Shown in pieces: positions 29,121-38,095 of a DNA stretch of 64,000 bases (position 1 is the stretch's first letter; each line of letters begins with the position of its first letter). This stretch comes from Candidatus Thiocaldithrix dubininis (lineage in GTDB: Bacteria; Pseudomonadota; Gammaproteobacteria; Thiotrichales; Thiotrichaceae), in the NCBI GenBank assembly GCA_029972135.1, contig CP124755.1, forward strand, positions 2,415,991 through 2,479,990. The letters run 5' to 3'. The notes under the pieces are model-generated. The model ran no database searches, had not been told where the DNA came from, and saw only the letters and a program-made list of their open reading frames with translations. Both the position numbers and the translations under genes were made by a program.

Positions 29121-30854
29121 ACATTGGGTGAACTCGGTTTCCTGATGATACATCAGCAACAGTTTATCGGTAGAGCGCGTCATCGCCACGTACAACAGCT
29201 TGGCTTCTACGCTGGTATCTTCCTTGGCATCAGGCATAAAACCTAAGCCGGAAATAATCACCCACGGAAATTCCAAGCCTTTGCTACTGTGTAGGGTCAT
29301 GAGTTTGACGCAATCCTCCTCCGGCTTAAATTGCTTTTTACGCGCCGCACTACCCAACCATTGCAGCGGTATACCTGCTGTTTTTAATGCCTCATGCAAT
29401 TGTTTACCTTGCGCTGCATAGCGATACAAAATACACACATCGCGCCAGCTTAACTGGGCTTGTTGCTGCCATTGCGTTAACCACTTCACAATTTTTGCGA
29501 CTTCTTGCGCATAACTATCTGAGCGTTTTAACTGCGGCACAGCCCCGCTACGCCCCACCGATTCCGCACTTAAAATCGGAATATGATCTTCATCGCTGTC
29601 GTGAATTTGCAAATAGTGACGGGCGAAACGATCCGTAAACTGAAACACTTCATGCGTATTGCGATAATTCAGTTTTAAGACCGTGGTACGACCGCGTGCA
29701 TTAATGCCCACGCTGGATAGGCTAAAATCCAATTGCTTGTTGGCGGAATAAATCGACTGCGCGTCATCGTATAACAGCAATAAGGAATCGGTATCCGGGT
29801 CAACCATACCCGAAATAAGCTTGAGCCAATCCGGTTTAAAATCATGCCCTTCATCAATCATAATCGCGCCGTATTGCCCGCGTGGAATCTCGCCGTTTGC
29901 CACCGCTGCAATCACCGCTTCCACCAAGTCTTCAAAATAAGTGGCTTTATCAAAGGCGGGTTTCGCTACATGATAGTGCCGCAATAATTCCCCGCACCAA
30001 TCATGAAAGTGATACACATTGACCCGATCTTGAATACCCTTAGCCTGCATCAAATCGCGCAATTTCGCGGCCAAGGTAATGTTGTAACACAGCACCAAAA
30101 TCGGCTTATGTAACAATTGCGCTAAATACAAACAACGAAAACCTAGAATCAGGGTTTTACCTGAACCCGCCACGCCGTGAATCACCCGATGCCCCGTACC
30201 TAAACTACGCGCCAATTGCTCTTGCTGCTGATCCATGACTTTTAATAAATCAGGCAATACCGCATAAGTGGCAGGCGTTTTTTGGGTGGCTTCGGCTGGA
30301 TTCGCAAACAAATCGGCTTGTTGTGTGGTAATGCGAATCTCTGGAAACAAATGCCAACGAATCCGATCAATCTGCGGCAAACTTAAGGGCTGCTGGAATT
30401 GATACTCGAACATATTCCATAAACACTGCTGAAAGTCTTCCGCATCGGTGCTTTCCAGCATTTCATCTTTGCAAATCACCTTAGTAGCAGGTAATACATT
30501 ACCTAACTCTGCCCTGTCGAATTGCTCGCGCGTAATATGGGTCAACACCACGCCAAAGCCGTACGGAAACGCCAGCTTACCTTGATACTTGCCCGCCAGT
30601 TGCACCAATTGCGCATCGGTCTCCAATTGCTGCACCAATTGATAAGCACACTGCCGCGCTTGCTCCAACGGGTTTAAGACGGTTTTTAAACCAGAACTGG
30701 TCAACAACTGCACTTCTTTCTTGGAGAAATCCTTAATGCTCTCCAACTTCCAATCCTTCACCTCCAACAACAATACGCCGCGCAACGGATGCACAATCAC
30801 AAAATCCGCGTAACGCTGACGCTTGCCCACCGGCAAGTCATACCAGCTTGACAT
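29109..30854 (-). CDS. NERD nuclease-helicase (UvrD/Rep type), 5'-truncated at an IS
   Basis: This frame encodes a superfamily 1 helicase with an N-terminal NERD nuclease-related domain. The NERD core DFVIVHPLRGVLLLEVKDWK keeps the Asp and E-x-K. Helicase motifs follow: GVAGSGKT, IDEGHD, LNYRNTHE, LHSSKGLE and YVAMTRS. The protein begins only about 15 residues before the NERD core, where relatives have roughly 35-40 more. The boundary coincides with the right end of the IS200/IS605 element, which supplies the ATG at 30854. Whether the trimmed protein is made is unknown. Related proteins occur in defence contexts. Confidence 0.75.
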   Translation of the reverse strand: MSSWYDLPVGKRQRYADFVIVHPLRGVLLLEVKDWKLESIKDFSKKEVQLLTSSGLKTVLNPLEQARQCAYQLVQQLETDAQLVQLAGKYQGKLAFPYGFGVVLTHITREQFDRAELGNVLPATKVICKDEMLESTDAEDFQQCLWNMFEYQFQQPLSLPQIDRIRWHLFPEIRITTQQADLFANPAEATQKTPATYAVLPDLLKVMDQQQEQLARSLGTGHRVIHGVAGSGKTLILGFRCLYLAQLLHKPILVLCYNITLAAKLRDLMQAKGIQDRVNVYHFHDWCGELLRHYHVAKPAFDKATYFEDLVEAVIAAVANGEIPRGQYGAIMIDEGHDFKPDWLKLISGMVDPDTDSLLLLYDDAQSIYSANKQLDFSLSSVGINARGRTTVLKLNYRNTHEVFQFTDRFARHYLQIHDSDEDHIPILSAESVGRSGAVPQLKRSDSYAQEVAKIVKWLTQWQQQAQLSWRDVCILYRYAAQGKQLHEALKTAGIPLQWLGSAARKKQFKPEEDCVKLMTLHSSKGLEFPWVIISGLGFMPDAKEDTSVEAKLLYVAMTRSTDKLLLMYHQETEFTQCLSG

Positions 30855-30865
30855 CCTCCCCACGG

Positions 30866-31960
30866 CTAAAGCCGGGGGATTCCTCCCGCGAGACGGCAAT
30901 GTCCTGCCGCGAGAATGTTCCGTGCTGCATTGACATCTCTGTCATGCAAAGCCCCACAGTCAGGGCAAGTCCATTCTCTTATTCCAAGTCCTGCTCTACC
31001 TTTCGGACTGTTGACGGAGACGCTTCCACAACACGAACACGCTTGGGTACTGTACGCTTCATTGACTTCTAGAAACACGCCTTGCATCGCTTTCGATTTA
31101 TAATCAAGCTGTGTTTTCAGCATGAACCAGCCTGCATCTAAAACGGACTTAGCCATTTTAGTTTTAGCAAGACCTGAACTGCTGACGTTGCCAACGACAA
31201 TGAATGAGTGTTCACGCACTAATTGAGTCGTGAACTTGTGAATAGCATCTGCTCTACGGTTTTTGACCTTGGCATGAATAGCTTTAACCCGCTTTTTCTT
31301 GTTGGCACGTTGCGCCATACCTAGTTGTTTTTCGGCTTTGCGATAGAATTGCTTAGATTCAAGCTTTAAACCATTGCTACAGGTAGCGGTATCTTTTAAG
31401 CCTAAATCAATGCCTACCGCGCCCTTGCCTGCTAGTTCAGTAGCTTGTACTTGAACCACTACATTAAAGTACCAGCGACCACGCGAATCTTCTGTGAAAG
31501 AGCCAGAACGGAAGGCGTATTGTGACAAACCGTAGCTATCCCACACCTTGAAAAAGTGCTTGTTGTAGCGAACTTGCTCATCTTTCCAAACGGCTGCACC
31601 GGATTTAAAGGGAATCCACCCAAGTGAGCGGCGGCTACCGCCAGACACACGCCAACGTAACTTATCTTTCTTGAACTGCTTGCGTGCCTTGGCGTGTGCT
31701 TCCGTAACTTCTTGGACGGTTTGCGAGTGAATAGTGAAGCCGCGTGATTTCTTGAGTGCCGTTTGACTCTTGGCGAGGTCGAAGGCGGAAAAGTTATTTC
31801 TGAGGTAGCCTACTTCTGGAACGGGGACGTAGCTGTATTCTGCCGTGATAGCGTTGGCTTCGTTCCACACCTGATTACACTCAAACGCCCAATGCTTTAA
31901 CAGTGACGCGTGCTTGTCCTTGATGCGGACTTTGAGTGTTTTCAGGATGGTGGATTCCAC
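30866..31960 (-). CDS. tnpB: TnpB RNA-guided nuclease-like protein (IS605 OrfB)
   Basis: A 364-residue TnpB with the RuvC-like nuclease core: D185 in GIDLGLKD, a zinc ribbon C308-x2-C311 ... C332-x2-C335, and the final D342 in DRDVNAARN. At the usual RuvC-II Glu position there is Gly (G257 in VVGNVSSSG). A Glu at 301 (VNEAYSTQACS) may replace it, as in TnpBs with a rearranged catalytic site. Such nucleases use a guide RNA made from the right end of the element, so an omega-RNA is expected around 30850-31000. The gene starts 3 bases from the end of tnpA. Confidence 0.92.
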   Translation of the reverse strand: MESTILKTLKVRIKDKHASLLKHWAFECNQVWNEANAITAEYSYVPVPEVGYLRNNFSAFDLAKSQTALKKSRGFTIHSQTVQEVTEAHAKARKQFKKDKLRWRVSGGSRRSLGWIPFKSGAAVWKDEQVRYNKHFFKVWDSYGLSQYAFRSGSFTEDSRGRWYFNVVVQVQATELAGKGAVGIDLGLKDTATCSNGLKLESKQFYRKAEKQLGMAQRANKKKRVKAIHAKVKNRRADAIHKFTTQLVREHSFIVVGNVSSSGLAKTKMAKSVLDAGWFMLKTQLDYKSKAMQGVFLEVNEAYSTQACSCCGSVSVNSPKGRAGLGIREWTCPDCGALHDRDVNAARNILAAGHCRLAGGIPRL

Positions 31961-31962
31961 GG

Positions 31963-32349
31963 TTACTTGTCCTTTTGCGTTTCAATGTATTGTTTGATTA
32001 CTGAAAGTGGCGCACCACCAACAGTTGCTACAAAGTAGCTGTTAGTCCATAGCGTAGGAAGCCTACTCTTCAAGTGCGGAAAGTTATTCCGCAACACAAA
32101 AGAGCTTTTACCCTTCATCTGTTTCACTAACCTGTGTATCCCGTACTGGGGGTCACACGAAACTAGAATATGGAAGTGGTCTAAGTCCGCTTCCATTTCA
32201 ATGATTGACGCATTGCGTTCTTCGCAAACATCTAGCACCACTTGTTTTAGTGCTGTTTCAACTTCCGCTGTCAAAACCTTACGGCGGTACTTGGTACACC
32301 ACACAACATGGTACTTGCAGTCAAAAGCTACGTTACAATTTGTTTCCAT
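31963..32349 (-). CDS. tnpA: IS200/IS605 Y1 transposase
   Basis: A 128-residue single-strand transposase from the ATG at 32349 (an ATG three codons earlier is also possible). It carries the HUH motif as HFHIL, the catalytic Tyr in IKQYIETQ, and the family start NVAFDCKYHVVWCTKYRRKV. It acts on the subterminal hairpins during peel-and-paste transposition. It looks intact, so the element may be active. Confidence 0.94.
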   Translation of the reverse strand: METNCNVAFDCKYHVVWCTKYRRKVLTAEVETALKQVVLDVCEERNASIIEMEADLDHFHILVSCDPQYGIHRLVKQMKGKSSFVLRNNFPHLKSRLPTLWTNSYFVATVGGAPLSVIKQYIETQKDK

Positions 32350-32431
32350 GTTTAGCATTATACAGCTACGCGCCATCTAATACAAAAGTTTGTATAAGAC
32401 GCTTATATCCCCATGCCTAAAGGCAGGGGTA

Positions 32432-32779
32432 TTACGCGAATTTTGATAATTTCACTTCACCCGCGTCGACTTCTGCAATGCGTTGGCTGAGTTCGGCTTC
32501 CCATACTTGGTCTATTTCGTGTTGCCATGCTTGATGGCGGTTAACTAGCTGTTGATCGCTAATATACAAAATTGCTTGGCGTTTGAGCCATTGACTGAAA
32601 TCAGAACTATCATGGTTAGCGGCTTGGTCGCTGGTGGTTTGCAACCATTGGCGCACGGCACTATGTGCGTCTTTTTGATCAGGGTTGACGCCGATTTTTA
32701 AGGACAATAATTCGCTGAGTGTAGAATCAAGGGTAACGGTAGTCCGCAAGTTACCCCGTTGAATGTGATAACGGTTCAT
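32432..32779 (-). CDS. Ribbon-helix-helix-like hypothetical protein
   Basis: A 115-residue protein from the ATG at 32779. The N-terminal part (LRTTVTLDSTLSELLSLKIG, then AHSAVRQWLQ) looks like a ribbon-helix-helix DNA-binding fold. The C-terminus (WQHEIDQVWEAELSQRIAEVDAGEV) resembles antitoxin C-termini. No toxin lies beside it. Its stop codon falls a few bases from the left end of the IS, so the last residues may have been altered by the insertion. Function uncertain. Confidence 0.55.
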   Translation of the reverse strand: MNRYHIQRGNLRTTVTLDSTLSELLSLKIGVNPDQKDAHSAVRQWLQTTSDQAANHDSSDFSQWLKRQAILYISDQQLVNRHQAWQHEIDQVWEAELSQRIAEVDAGEVKLSKFA

Positions 32780-32902
32780 GCTTTGTTGCCCGGATAAATA
32801 TATATCCAATAGCTTATAACGGCATGGGCGCTAATGCAAATACCCAACTAATTCGTCAACAAAAACACCTTAACCTTTGCCCGAAAACTTGCCTTTAAGC
32901 CA

Positions 32903-35900
32903 TTACCAAAAACGGTTTGCTTTAGGCGCGGTTGGGGTGGTAGTGCTATTCAAGCGCTGCATAATCCCCTCAATCTGCTCGGCTTCTGGAATTTGCATTT
33001 GCTTTGCATCCGCTAAGGCAAGCTGTAAAAGGTTTTGAATTTCCGCTTGATGTTGTTCTGCATCAATTTGCCATAACAATAGTGCTGTATTAGTTCGCCC
33101 AATTAATAGTGCACGAGTATCGCCGAGTTGTTCATACACGGGCAATTCGTCAGTGGTGCGAATGCGTAAGGCTTCATCCAGTTGACCGCGCGCTTGCAGG
33201 ATGTCGGCGATTTTTCCTTTGGTGATCGCGATGGAGCGCACCTCGCCGAGTTGTTCATACACGGGCATTTGCTCTTGGGTGCGAATGCGTAAGGCTTCAT
33301 CCAGTTGACCGCGCGCTTGCAGGATGTCGGCGATTTTTCCTTTGGTGATCGCGATGGAGCGCACCTCGCCGAGTTGTTCATACACGGGCATTTGCTCTTG
33401 GGTGCGAATGCGTAAGGCTTCATCCAGTTGACCGCGCGCTTGCAGGATGTCGGCGATTTTTCCTTTGGTGATCGCGATGGAGCGCACCTCGCCGAGTTGT
33501 TCATACACGGGCATTTGCTCTTGGGTGCGAATGCGTAAGGCTTCATCCAGTTGACCGCGCGCTTGCAGGATGTCGGCGATTTTTCCTTTGGTGATCGCGA
33601 TGGAGCGCACCTCGCCGAGTTGTTCATACACGGGCATTTGCTCTTGGGTGCGAATGCGTAAGGCTTCATCCAGTTGACCGCGCGCTTGCAGGATGTCGGC
33701 GATTTTTCCTTTGGTGATCGCGATGGAGCGCACCTCGCCGAGTTGTTCATACACGGGCAATTCATCAGTGGTGCGAATGCGTAAGGCTTCATCGAGTTGC
33801 CCGCGCGCTTGCAGGATGTCGGCGATTTGTCCTTTGGTGATCGCGATGGAGCGCACCTCGCCGAGTTGTTCATACACGGGCAATTCATCAGTGGTGCGAA
33901 TGCGTAAGGCTTCATCCAGTTGCCCGCGCGCTTGCAGGATGTCGGCGATTTGTCCTTTGGTGATCGCGATGGAGCGCACCTCGCCGAGTTGTTCATACAC
34001 GGGCATTTGCTCTTGGGTGCGAATGCGTAAGGCTTCATCCAGTTGCCCGCGCGCTTGCAGGATGTCGGCGATTTTTCCTTTGGTGATCGCGATGGAGCGC
34101 ACCTCGCCGAGTTGTTCATACACGGGCATTTGCTCTTGGGTGCGAATGCGTAAGGCTTCATCCAGTTGCCCGCGCGCTTGCAGGATGTCGGCGATTTGTC
34201 CTTTGGTGATCGCGATGGAGCGCACCTCGCCGAGTTGTTCATACACGGGCATTTGCTCTTGGGTGCGAATGCGTAAGGCTTCATCCAGTTGCCCGCGCGC
34301 TTGCAGGATGTCGGCGATTTTTCCTTTGGTGATCGCGATGGAGCGCACCTCGCCGAGTTGTTCATACACGGGCATTTGCTCTTGGGTGCGAATGCGTAAG
34401 GCTTCATCGAGTTGCCCGCGCGCTTGCAGGATGTCGGCGATTTGTCCTTTGGTGATCGCGATTTCGCGCACCTCGCCGAGTTGTTCATACACGGGCAATT
34501 CATCAGTGGTGCGAATGCGTAAGGCTTCATCGAGTTGCCCGCGCGCTTGCAGGATGTCGGCGATTTGTCCTTTGGTGATCGCGATTTCGCGCACCTCGCC
34601 GAGTTGTTCATACACGGGCATTTGCTCTTGGGTGCGAATGCGTAAGGCTTCATCGAGTTGCCCGCGCGCTTTTAAGATGTCGGCGTATGCGCCAAAGCTT
34701 AAAGCACGTTCGCGCCTTAATTCATCGGATACATGATCCCCTGGGGGCGTAGTGCTCACGGCACGTTCAATTGCTGCCTTGGCCGCTTCGCCCTTACCTA
34801 AGCGTTGTTGCACTTGTGCCAAAGTTCTTAAAATCCGAAAATCGTCGCTCACCTGTAAAATCTGTTGGCATAAGCTTTCGGCTTCAGCCCAGCGGTATTG
34901 ATAGTGCATAGTGAAGGCTAAACGATGCCCAATTTCTATCGCCACACTTACCACTTTACCCGCTACTGCCAAACGCACCACTTCCAAGCGTTGTGCTTCT
35001 GTGCCGGTTTCCCCCCAACATTCATAGATGGTTTGCGCGGCGGCAGCTTGCAATGCCTCGCATTCTGCGTCTTGGAGTTCTCTGGCAAGGGCAGTATCCA
35101 ACAAACTGGATACAAAATAATGCGCTTGCCCTTGCTCTTCACTTTGCTCTACCAAACCCACGTTCACTGCTTGCACCAAATGGTATTGGGTTTGTGTGTC
35201 GGCACTGAGTGTTTCAATCGCCAGCAAAGGCACGGGCACACGATACAACGCGGTTAGGGCTATCACGCGGCGTACCGCTCTGCTTTGTGCATCGACTAAG
35301 GCTTGCAATAAAATGGCTTCGCGAAAGCGCAGCGCTTCGGCTTGCAAACGCGCAAACAGTTCATCTACCGCAATCTGCGGGTTCAATAAGACTTGATCCA
35401 ACCATTCCAATAAACGCGGGTTGCCGTCGGCAAGCGTGATGGCTTGGGCGCGATGCGCGGGCGTGGCTTGTTGGAAACCTGCCATACGTTGGAGTTTTTT
35501 GGCTAATTCCGCATCCCGTAAAGCACTCAAACTGGCTTTGTGCACCACATAAGGTACGGCAATCGGTACATCATACCGACAGGTAATAATCACTCGCACA
35601 TCGCTATAGCTGTCGTGAATGGCTTGCAACACGCTATGCAGCACTTGCAGGCTTTGCGGCTCATAATCTTGCGCATTGACCTTGCCTTGTTCGCGCTGTG
35701 CTTTGGGAATATTTTGTTCAAAATCATCCAAAACGATAACTAACGGTTTATCGCAATACGCATTATTTTCTGGCTGGAATAGCGCATATAAACGCGCATA
35801 CAAAGACCGTTCAGGGTCATCCAATAGGGTATGCACTTGCGGGTTCAAGGCTTTGCGCAAACTCGCGAGCAAACTGATTTCATCCAAACGCCCATAGTGC

Positions 35901-37210
35901 ACCGCTTTTAGATGCGTGGCACTTAAGCGCTCCAGCAAACGCGCGGCAGTGCTGCTTTTGCCCAAACCACCCATGCCATACAATAAAAGTCCTTCGCCAT
36001 AACCTGTATAGCCAAACAGTGTGTGCAATTGGCGCAAACTGCGCTGCAATAAACGCCGCCGCCCCACAAAGTCTTCACGTTTACACACCGCAATCGTATT
36101 ACCCGCATCCAAAAAAGCTTGTTGTGTAACCGCAGGCGGCACAAAACGAATTTTGCCTTTGGCAATCAGTGGGTTTAACGCGCAACGATTGGCAAAACAG
36201 CGTAATAAATGCCAATAAGGCGAGTTTTGTTCAAACAAAAACTGGCGCGTGGCAGCCACCGCTTTAGCCATGTCTAAACCATTTGCCAGTTTTTCATACA
36301 GCACCGCCGCCGCTTGCGAAGCTGCCGCATCACCCACCGGCAAAGCCCAACCTAACACCATCGGCACTTGTGCTTGCACCAAGTTTTCGGCAAATGACAA
36401 CACGTCGCGGTTCATATCCGCTTTGCCGGTTTCGCAACCGGATAAAAACAATAAACGCGGCACACGCTCAGCATGAATCAACACTTTGGCTAATTGTGTG
36501 GCAGTGGCGGATTGCAAAAAGCCTTCATCGTTTTCTAATAAAAACACCGCTTCGCTGTTGGCTAGCAATTGCGCATGGCCACTAAGATGCAGCACATCCG
36601 GCGCGTCGGGCAGTGCCAGCAAGCATTCCTCTAAGCCTTGTAATGAACCGCTTTCTTCAACATGCAGCGCCAACGGTTTTTGTTCAGTGGCGCGCAAAAT
36701 ACCGGCTTCTTCCGCCTCAAAATCCAACACGGGTTGCACATCTTCCGGCGAACTCGCCATGAATAACACTTGCAAGGGGCGTTTGGCGGGCTGCCAGTTT
36801 TGGTTATGCTCACTTGCCAGTCGAATCGGCGTGAATAAATGCAACGCATCGGCACAGCAAAATTGCTTGCCATCGTGTAGCAATTCCCACGGCAAATGGC
36901 GCAAACCCAAATCATTCGCGCCTTGTTGTATCTCAATATACAAAGCCAGCGCGGGGGAGGCTTGGCGCAATTGCGCTAAATGCCCTTGGGTGTGCCGATT
37001 AAACCAGTTGAACAAGTCCCGCCCTTGTTGCTTTAAATCGGGGGCTTTTACGTGATAGTGGCTTTGTGTAAGGTCGAATAAAGGCTGTAAGGCTTCACGG
37101 CTAAGCGGCGTACTTTGAAAATAAACACGCTGCGCCGCATCGGCTAAACGCAACTGAAATTGATGGTCGTCAAGACGAAATAAACCGAGGGTCGCGGTAT
37201 TCATGCGCAA
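32903..37210 (-). CDS. CHAT protease - NTPase - tandem TPR-like repeat protein
   Basis: A 1435-residue multidomain protein. Residues about 100-345 form a CHAT (caspase-like) domain with the dyad H212 (LHLSGHA) and C259 (LSGCETG). A STAND-like NTPase follows, with Walker A at 412-420 (GMGGLGKSS) and Walker B VIVLDDFEQ. Then comes a helical linker and, at the C-terminus, 13 tandem 41-residue TPR-like units that should sense a ligand. The build is that of regulated conflict proteins in which ligand binding to the repeats activates the NTPase and then the protease. The start may be TTG at 37210 (AGGAG 6 bases upstream) or ATG at 37204. An EACC1-like gene lies directly upstream. Confidence 0.88.
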   Translation of the reverse strand: MRMNTATLGLFRLDDHQFQLRLADAAQRVYFQSTPLSREALQPLFDLTQSHYHVKAPDLKQQGRDLFNWFNRHTQGHLAQLRQASPALALYIEIQQGANDLGLRHLPWELLHDGKQFCCADALHLFTPIRLASEHNQNWQPAKRPLQVLFMASSPEDVQPVLDFEAEEAGILRATEQKPLALHVEESGSLQGLEECLLALPDAPDVLHLSGHAQLLANSEAVFLLENDEGFLQSATATQLAKVLIHAERVPRLLFLSGCETGKADMNRDVLSFAENLVQAQVPMVLGWALPVGDAAASQAAAVLYEKLANGLDMAKAVAATRQFLFEQNSPYWHLLRCFANRCALNPLIAKGKIRFVPPAVTQQAFLDAGNTIAVCKREDFVGRRRLLQRSLRQLHTLFGYTGYGEGLLLYGMGGLGKSSTAARLLERLSATHLKAVHYGRLDEISLLASLRKALNPQVHTLLDDPERSLYARLYALFQPENNAYCDKPLVIVLDDFEQNIPKAQREQGKVNAQDYEPQSLQVLHSVLQAIHDSYSDVRVIITCRYDVPIAVPYVVHKASLSALRDAELAKKLQRMAGFQQATPAHRAQAITLADGNPRLLEWLDQVLLNPQIAVDELFARLQAEALRFREAILLQALVDAQSRAVRRVIALTALYRVPVPLLAIETLSADTQTQYHLVQAVNVGLVEQSEEQGQAHYFVSSLLDTALARELQDAECEALQAAAAQTIYECWGETGTEAQRLEVVRLAVAGKVVSVAIEIGHRLAFTMHYQYRWAEAESLCQQILQVSDDFRILRTLAQVQQRLGKGEAAKAAIERAVSTTPPGDHVSDELRRERALSFGAYADILKARGQLDEALRIRTQEQMPVYEQLGEVREIAITKGQIADILQARGQLDEALRIRTTDELPVYEQLGEVREIAITKGQIADILQARGQLDEALRIRTQEQMPVYEQLGEVRSIAITKGKIADILQARGQLDEALRIRTQEQMPVYEQLGEVRSIAITKGQIADILQARGQLDEALRIRTQEQMPVYEQLGEVRSIAITKGKIADILQARGQLDEALRIRTQEQMPVYEQLGEVRSIAITKGQIADILQARGQLDEALRIRTTDELPVYEQLGEVRSIAITKGQIADILQARGQLDEALRIRTTDELPVYEQLGEVRSIAITKGKIADILQARGQLDEALRIRTQEQMPVYEQLGEVRSIAITKGKIADILQARGQLDEALRIRTQEQMPVYEQLGEVRSIAITKGKIADILQARGQLDEALRIRTQEQMPVYEQLGEVRSIAITKGKIADILQARGQLDEALRIRTQEQMPVYEQLGEVRSIAITKGKIADILQARGQLDEALRIRTTDELPVYEQLGDTRALLIGRTNTALLLWQIDAEQHQAEIQNLLQLALADAKQMQIPEAEQIEGIMQRLNSTTTPTAPKANRFW
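33120..34690 (-). repeat. 13 tandem 123-bp coding repeats in the CHAT gene
   Basis: Units of 123 bases (41 codons) encode ITKGK/QIADILQARGQLDE and following residues. Twelve are nearly identical in DNA; the first (near 34650-34690) is diverged. Variation is confined to a few blocks: Lys or Gln before IADIL, QEQM or TDEL after RIRT, RS or RE at the unit start, and a few synonymous sites. The variants are mixed along the array. Confidence 0.95.
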
Positions 37211-37259
37211 GCTACACTCCTAGTTAGGGGCTAACAGGAGTGTAACAGTGTGGGCGGGT

Positions 37260-37637
37260 TTAGTCTTTTAGCGTTTGCAAGACATCCTTGATTTCCCGCG
37301 CTGAGCCTGAAATATCAATGCTTTCGCTGTGTTCGCCCTGCGTTTTTTTATACGAAACGCTGAGCTTACGGCTTTCAAGGTATTTCTCTAATAAACGCGC
37401 AAACGAATCTAAAATACCGTCTTTACTCAGCAACACGGTTAACGCACCGCCTGTACCGACCGCCACGGTTAACAAGGTGGTTAAATCGCCGCCTTTGGCA
37501 ACATCCATGTTATCCGTGCGGGTTTCGACCGATACTGCTTCACTGATAGCCGCTTGCGTAAACAGCGCTTGTAAATCGTTAGCAAAGCCTTGCATTAAAA
37601 CGGGATCGTTGGTTTGAATTTCTAGCGTGGTGTTCAT
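37260..37637 (-). CDS. EACC1-like effector-associated protein
   Basis: A 125-residue protein from the ATG at 37637 (AGGAA upstream). The middle holds KGGDLTTLLTVAVGTGGALT, then a helix LARLLEKYLESRK-like and a beta segment LSVSYKKTQGEHSESIDISG. This order matches effector-associated constant component 1, a small companion of CHAT, trypsin and other effectors in NTP-dependent bacterial conflict systems. It sits 49 bases before the CHAT gene on the same strand. The assignment is by pattern, without a database search. Confidence 0.65.
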   Translation of the reverse strand: MNTTLEIQTNDPVLMQGFANDLQALFTQAAISEAVSVETRTDNMDVAKGGDLTTLLTVAVGTGGALTVLLSKDGILDSFARLLEKYLESRKLSVSYKKTQGEHSESIDISGSAREIKDVLQTLKD

Positions 37638-37672
37638 AGCGGATTCCTCTGAAAAATAAATAAACTTGCTGA

Positions 37673-38095
37673 TTATATAGCTGACCACGGGTTGATTAAC
37701 GTCACCCCGGTTGCCTTAAAATCTTCTGTATTGCGTGTCACCATCGTGAACTTATTGGCTAAGGCAATCGCAGCAATCATGGCATCCCGATAAGACACCG
37801 GATTAGGTACATGCAAGGCAGCACATTGACGAGCCGCTTTTATATCCAAACTTAAAATGCGTCCGGCAAAACTAGGCAATACTTGCTGTTCTAACCAATG
37901 ACGCAACGGTTTCCCCTGTTGGGTATCACGCCGCTCTATTTGCAAAATACCCTGTTCAAGTTCCAAGATGGTAATAACTGACGTATATAAATGCGCCGTA
38001 TTTTGCTGGCTTGCCCAATGCACTACTTGAGGATTCGCTTTGCCGTGAGCCGCTTTACGCAGTTCCGATAAAACATTCGTGTCTAATAAGTACAT
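37673..38095 (-). CDS. vapC: PIN-domain toxin, VapC family
   Basis: A 140-residue PIN-domain ribonuclease toxin. The conserved acidic residues are in YLLDTNVLSELRK, ITILELEQGI and SYRDAMIAAIA, with a terminal VTRNTEDF motif. The ATG at 38095 overlaps the antitoxin stop as TAATG, which fixes the start and shows coupling. Such toxins cut tRNA or rRNA when their antitoxin is lost. Confidence 0.93.
   Translation of the reverse strand: MYLLDTNVLSELRKAAHGKANPQVVHWASQQNTAHLYTSVITILELEQGILQIERRDTQQGKPLRHWLEQQVLPSFAGRILSLDIKAARQCAALHVPNPVSYRDAMIAAIALANKFTMVTRNTEDFKATGVTLINPWSAI

Larger units (their letters stand above)
30851..32431 (-). mobile_element. IS200/IS605-family element with tnpA and tnpB
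   Basis: A complete-looking element. Subterminal hairpins mark the ends: 30858-30878 at the right end and 32409-32429 at the left end, each a CCCC/GGGG plus 4-5 bp stem with one unpaired A. Between them are a Y1 transposase and a TnpB gene, both on the minus strand. No terminal inverted repeats or target duplications are expected in this family. Exact ends are approximate. Insertion lies between the NERD-helicase remnant and a ribbon-helix-helix-like gene. Confidence 0.88.

Noticed and set aside
33103-34736. Long open frames on both strands across the CHAT repeat array (347 and 516 residues)
   Set aside because: They are other-frame readings of the 123-bp repeat, whose length is a multiple of three, so any open frame in one unit persists through the array.
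36021-37055. Plus-strand frames within the CHAT and NTPase coding part
   Set aside because: The catalytic dyad and Walker motifs lie on the minus strand; these frames are shadows.
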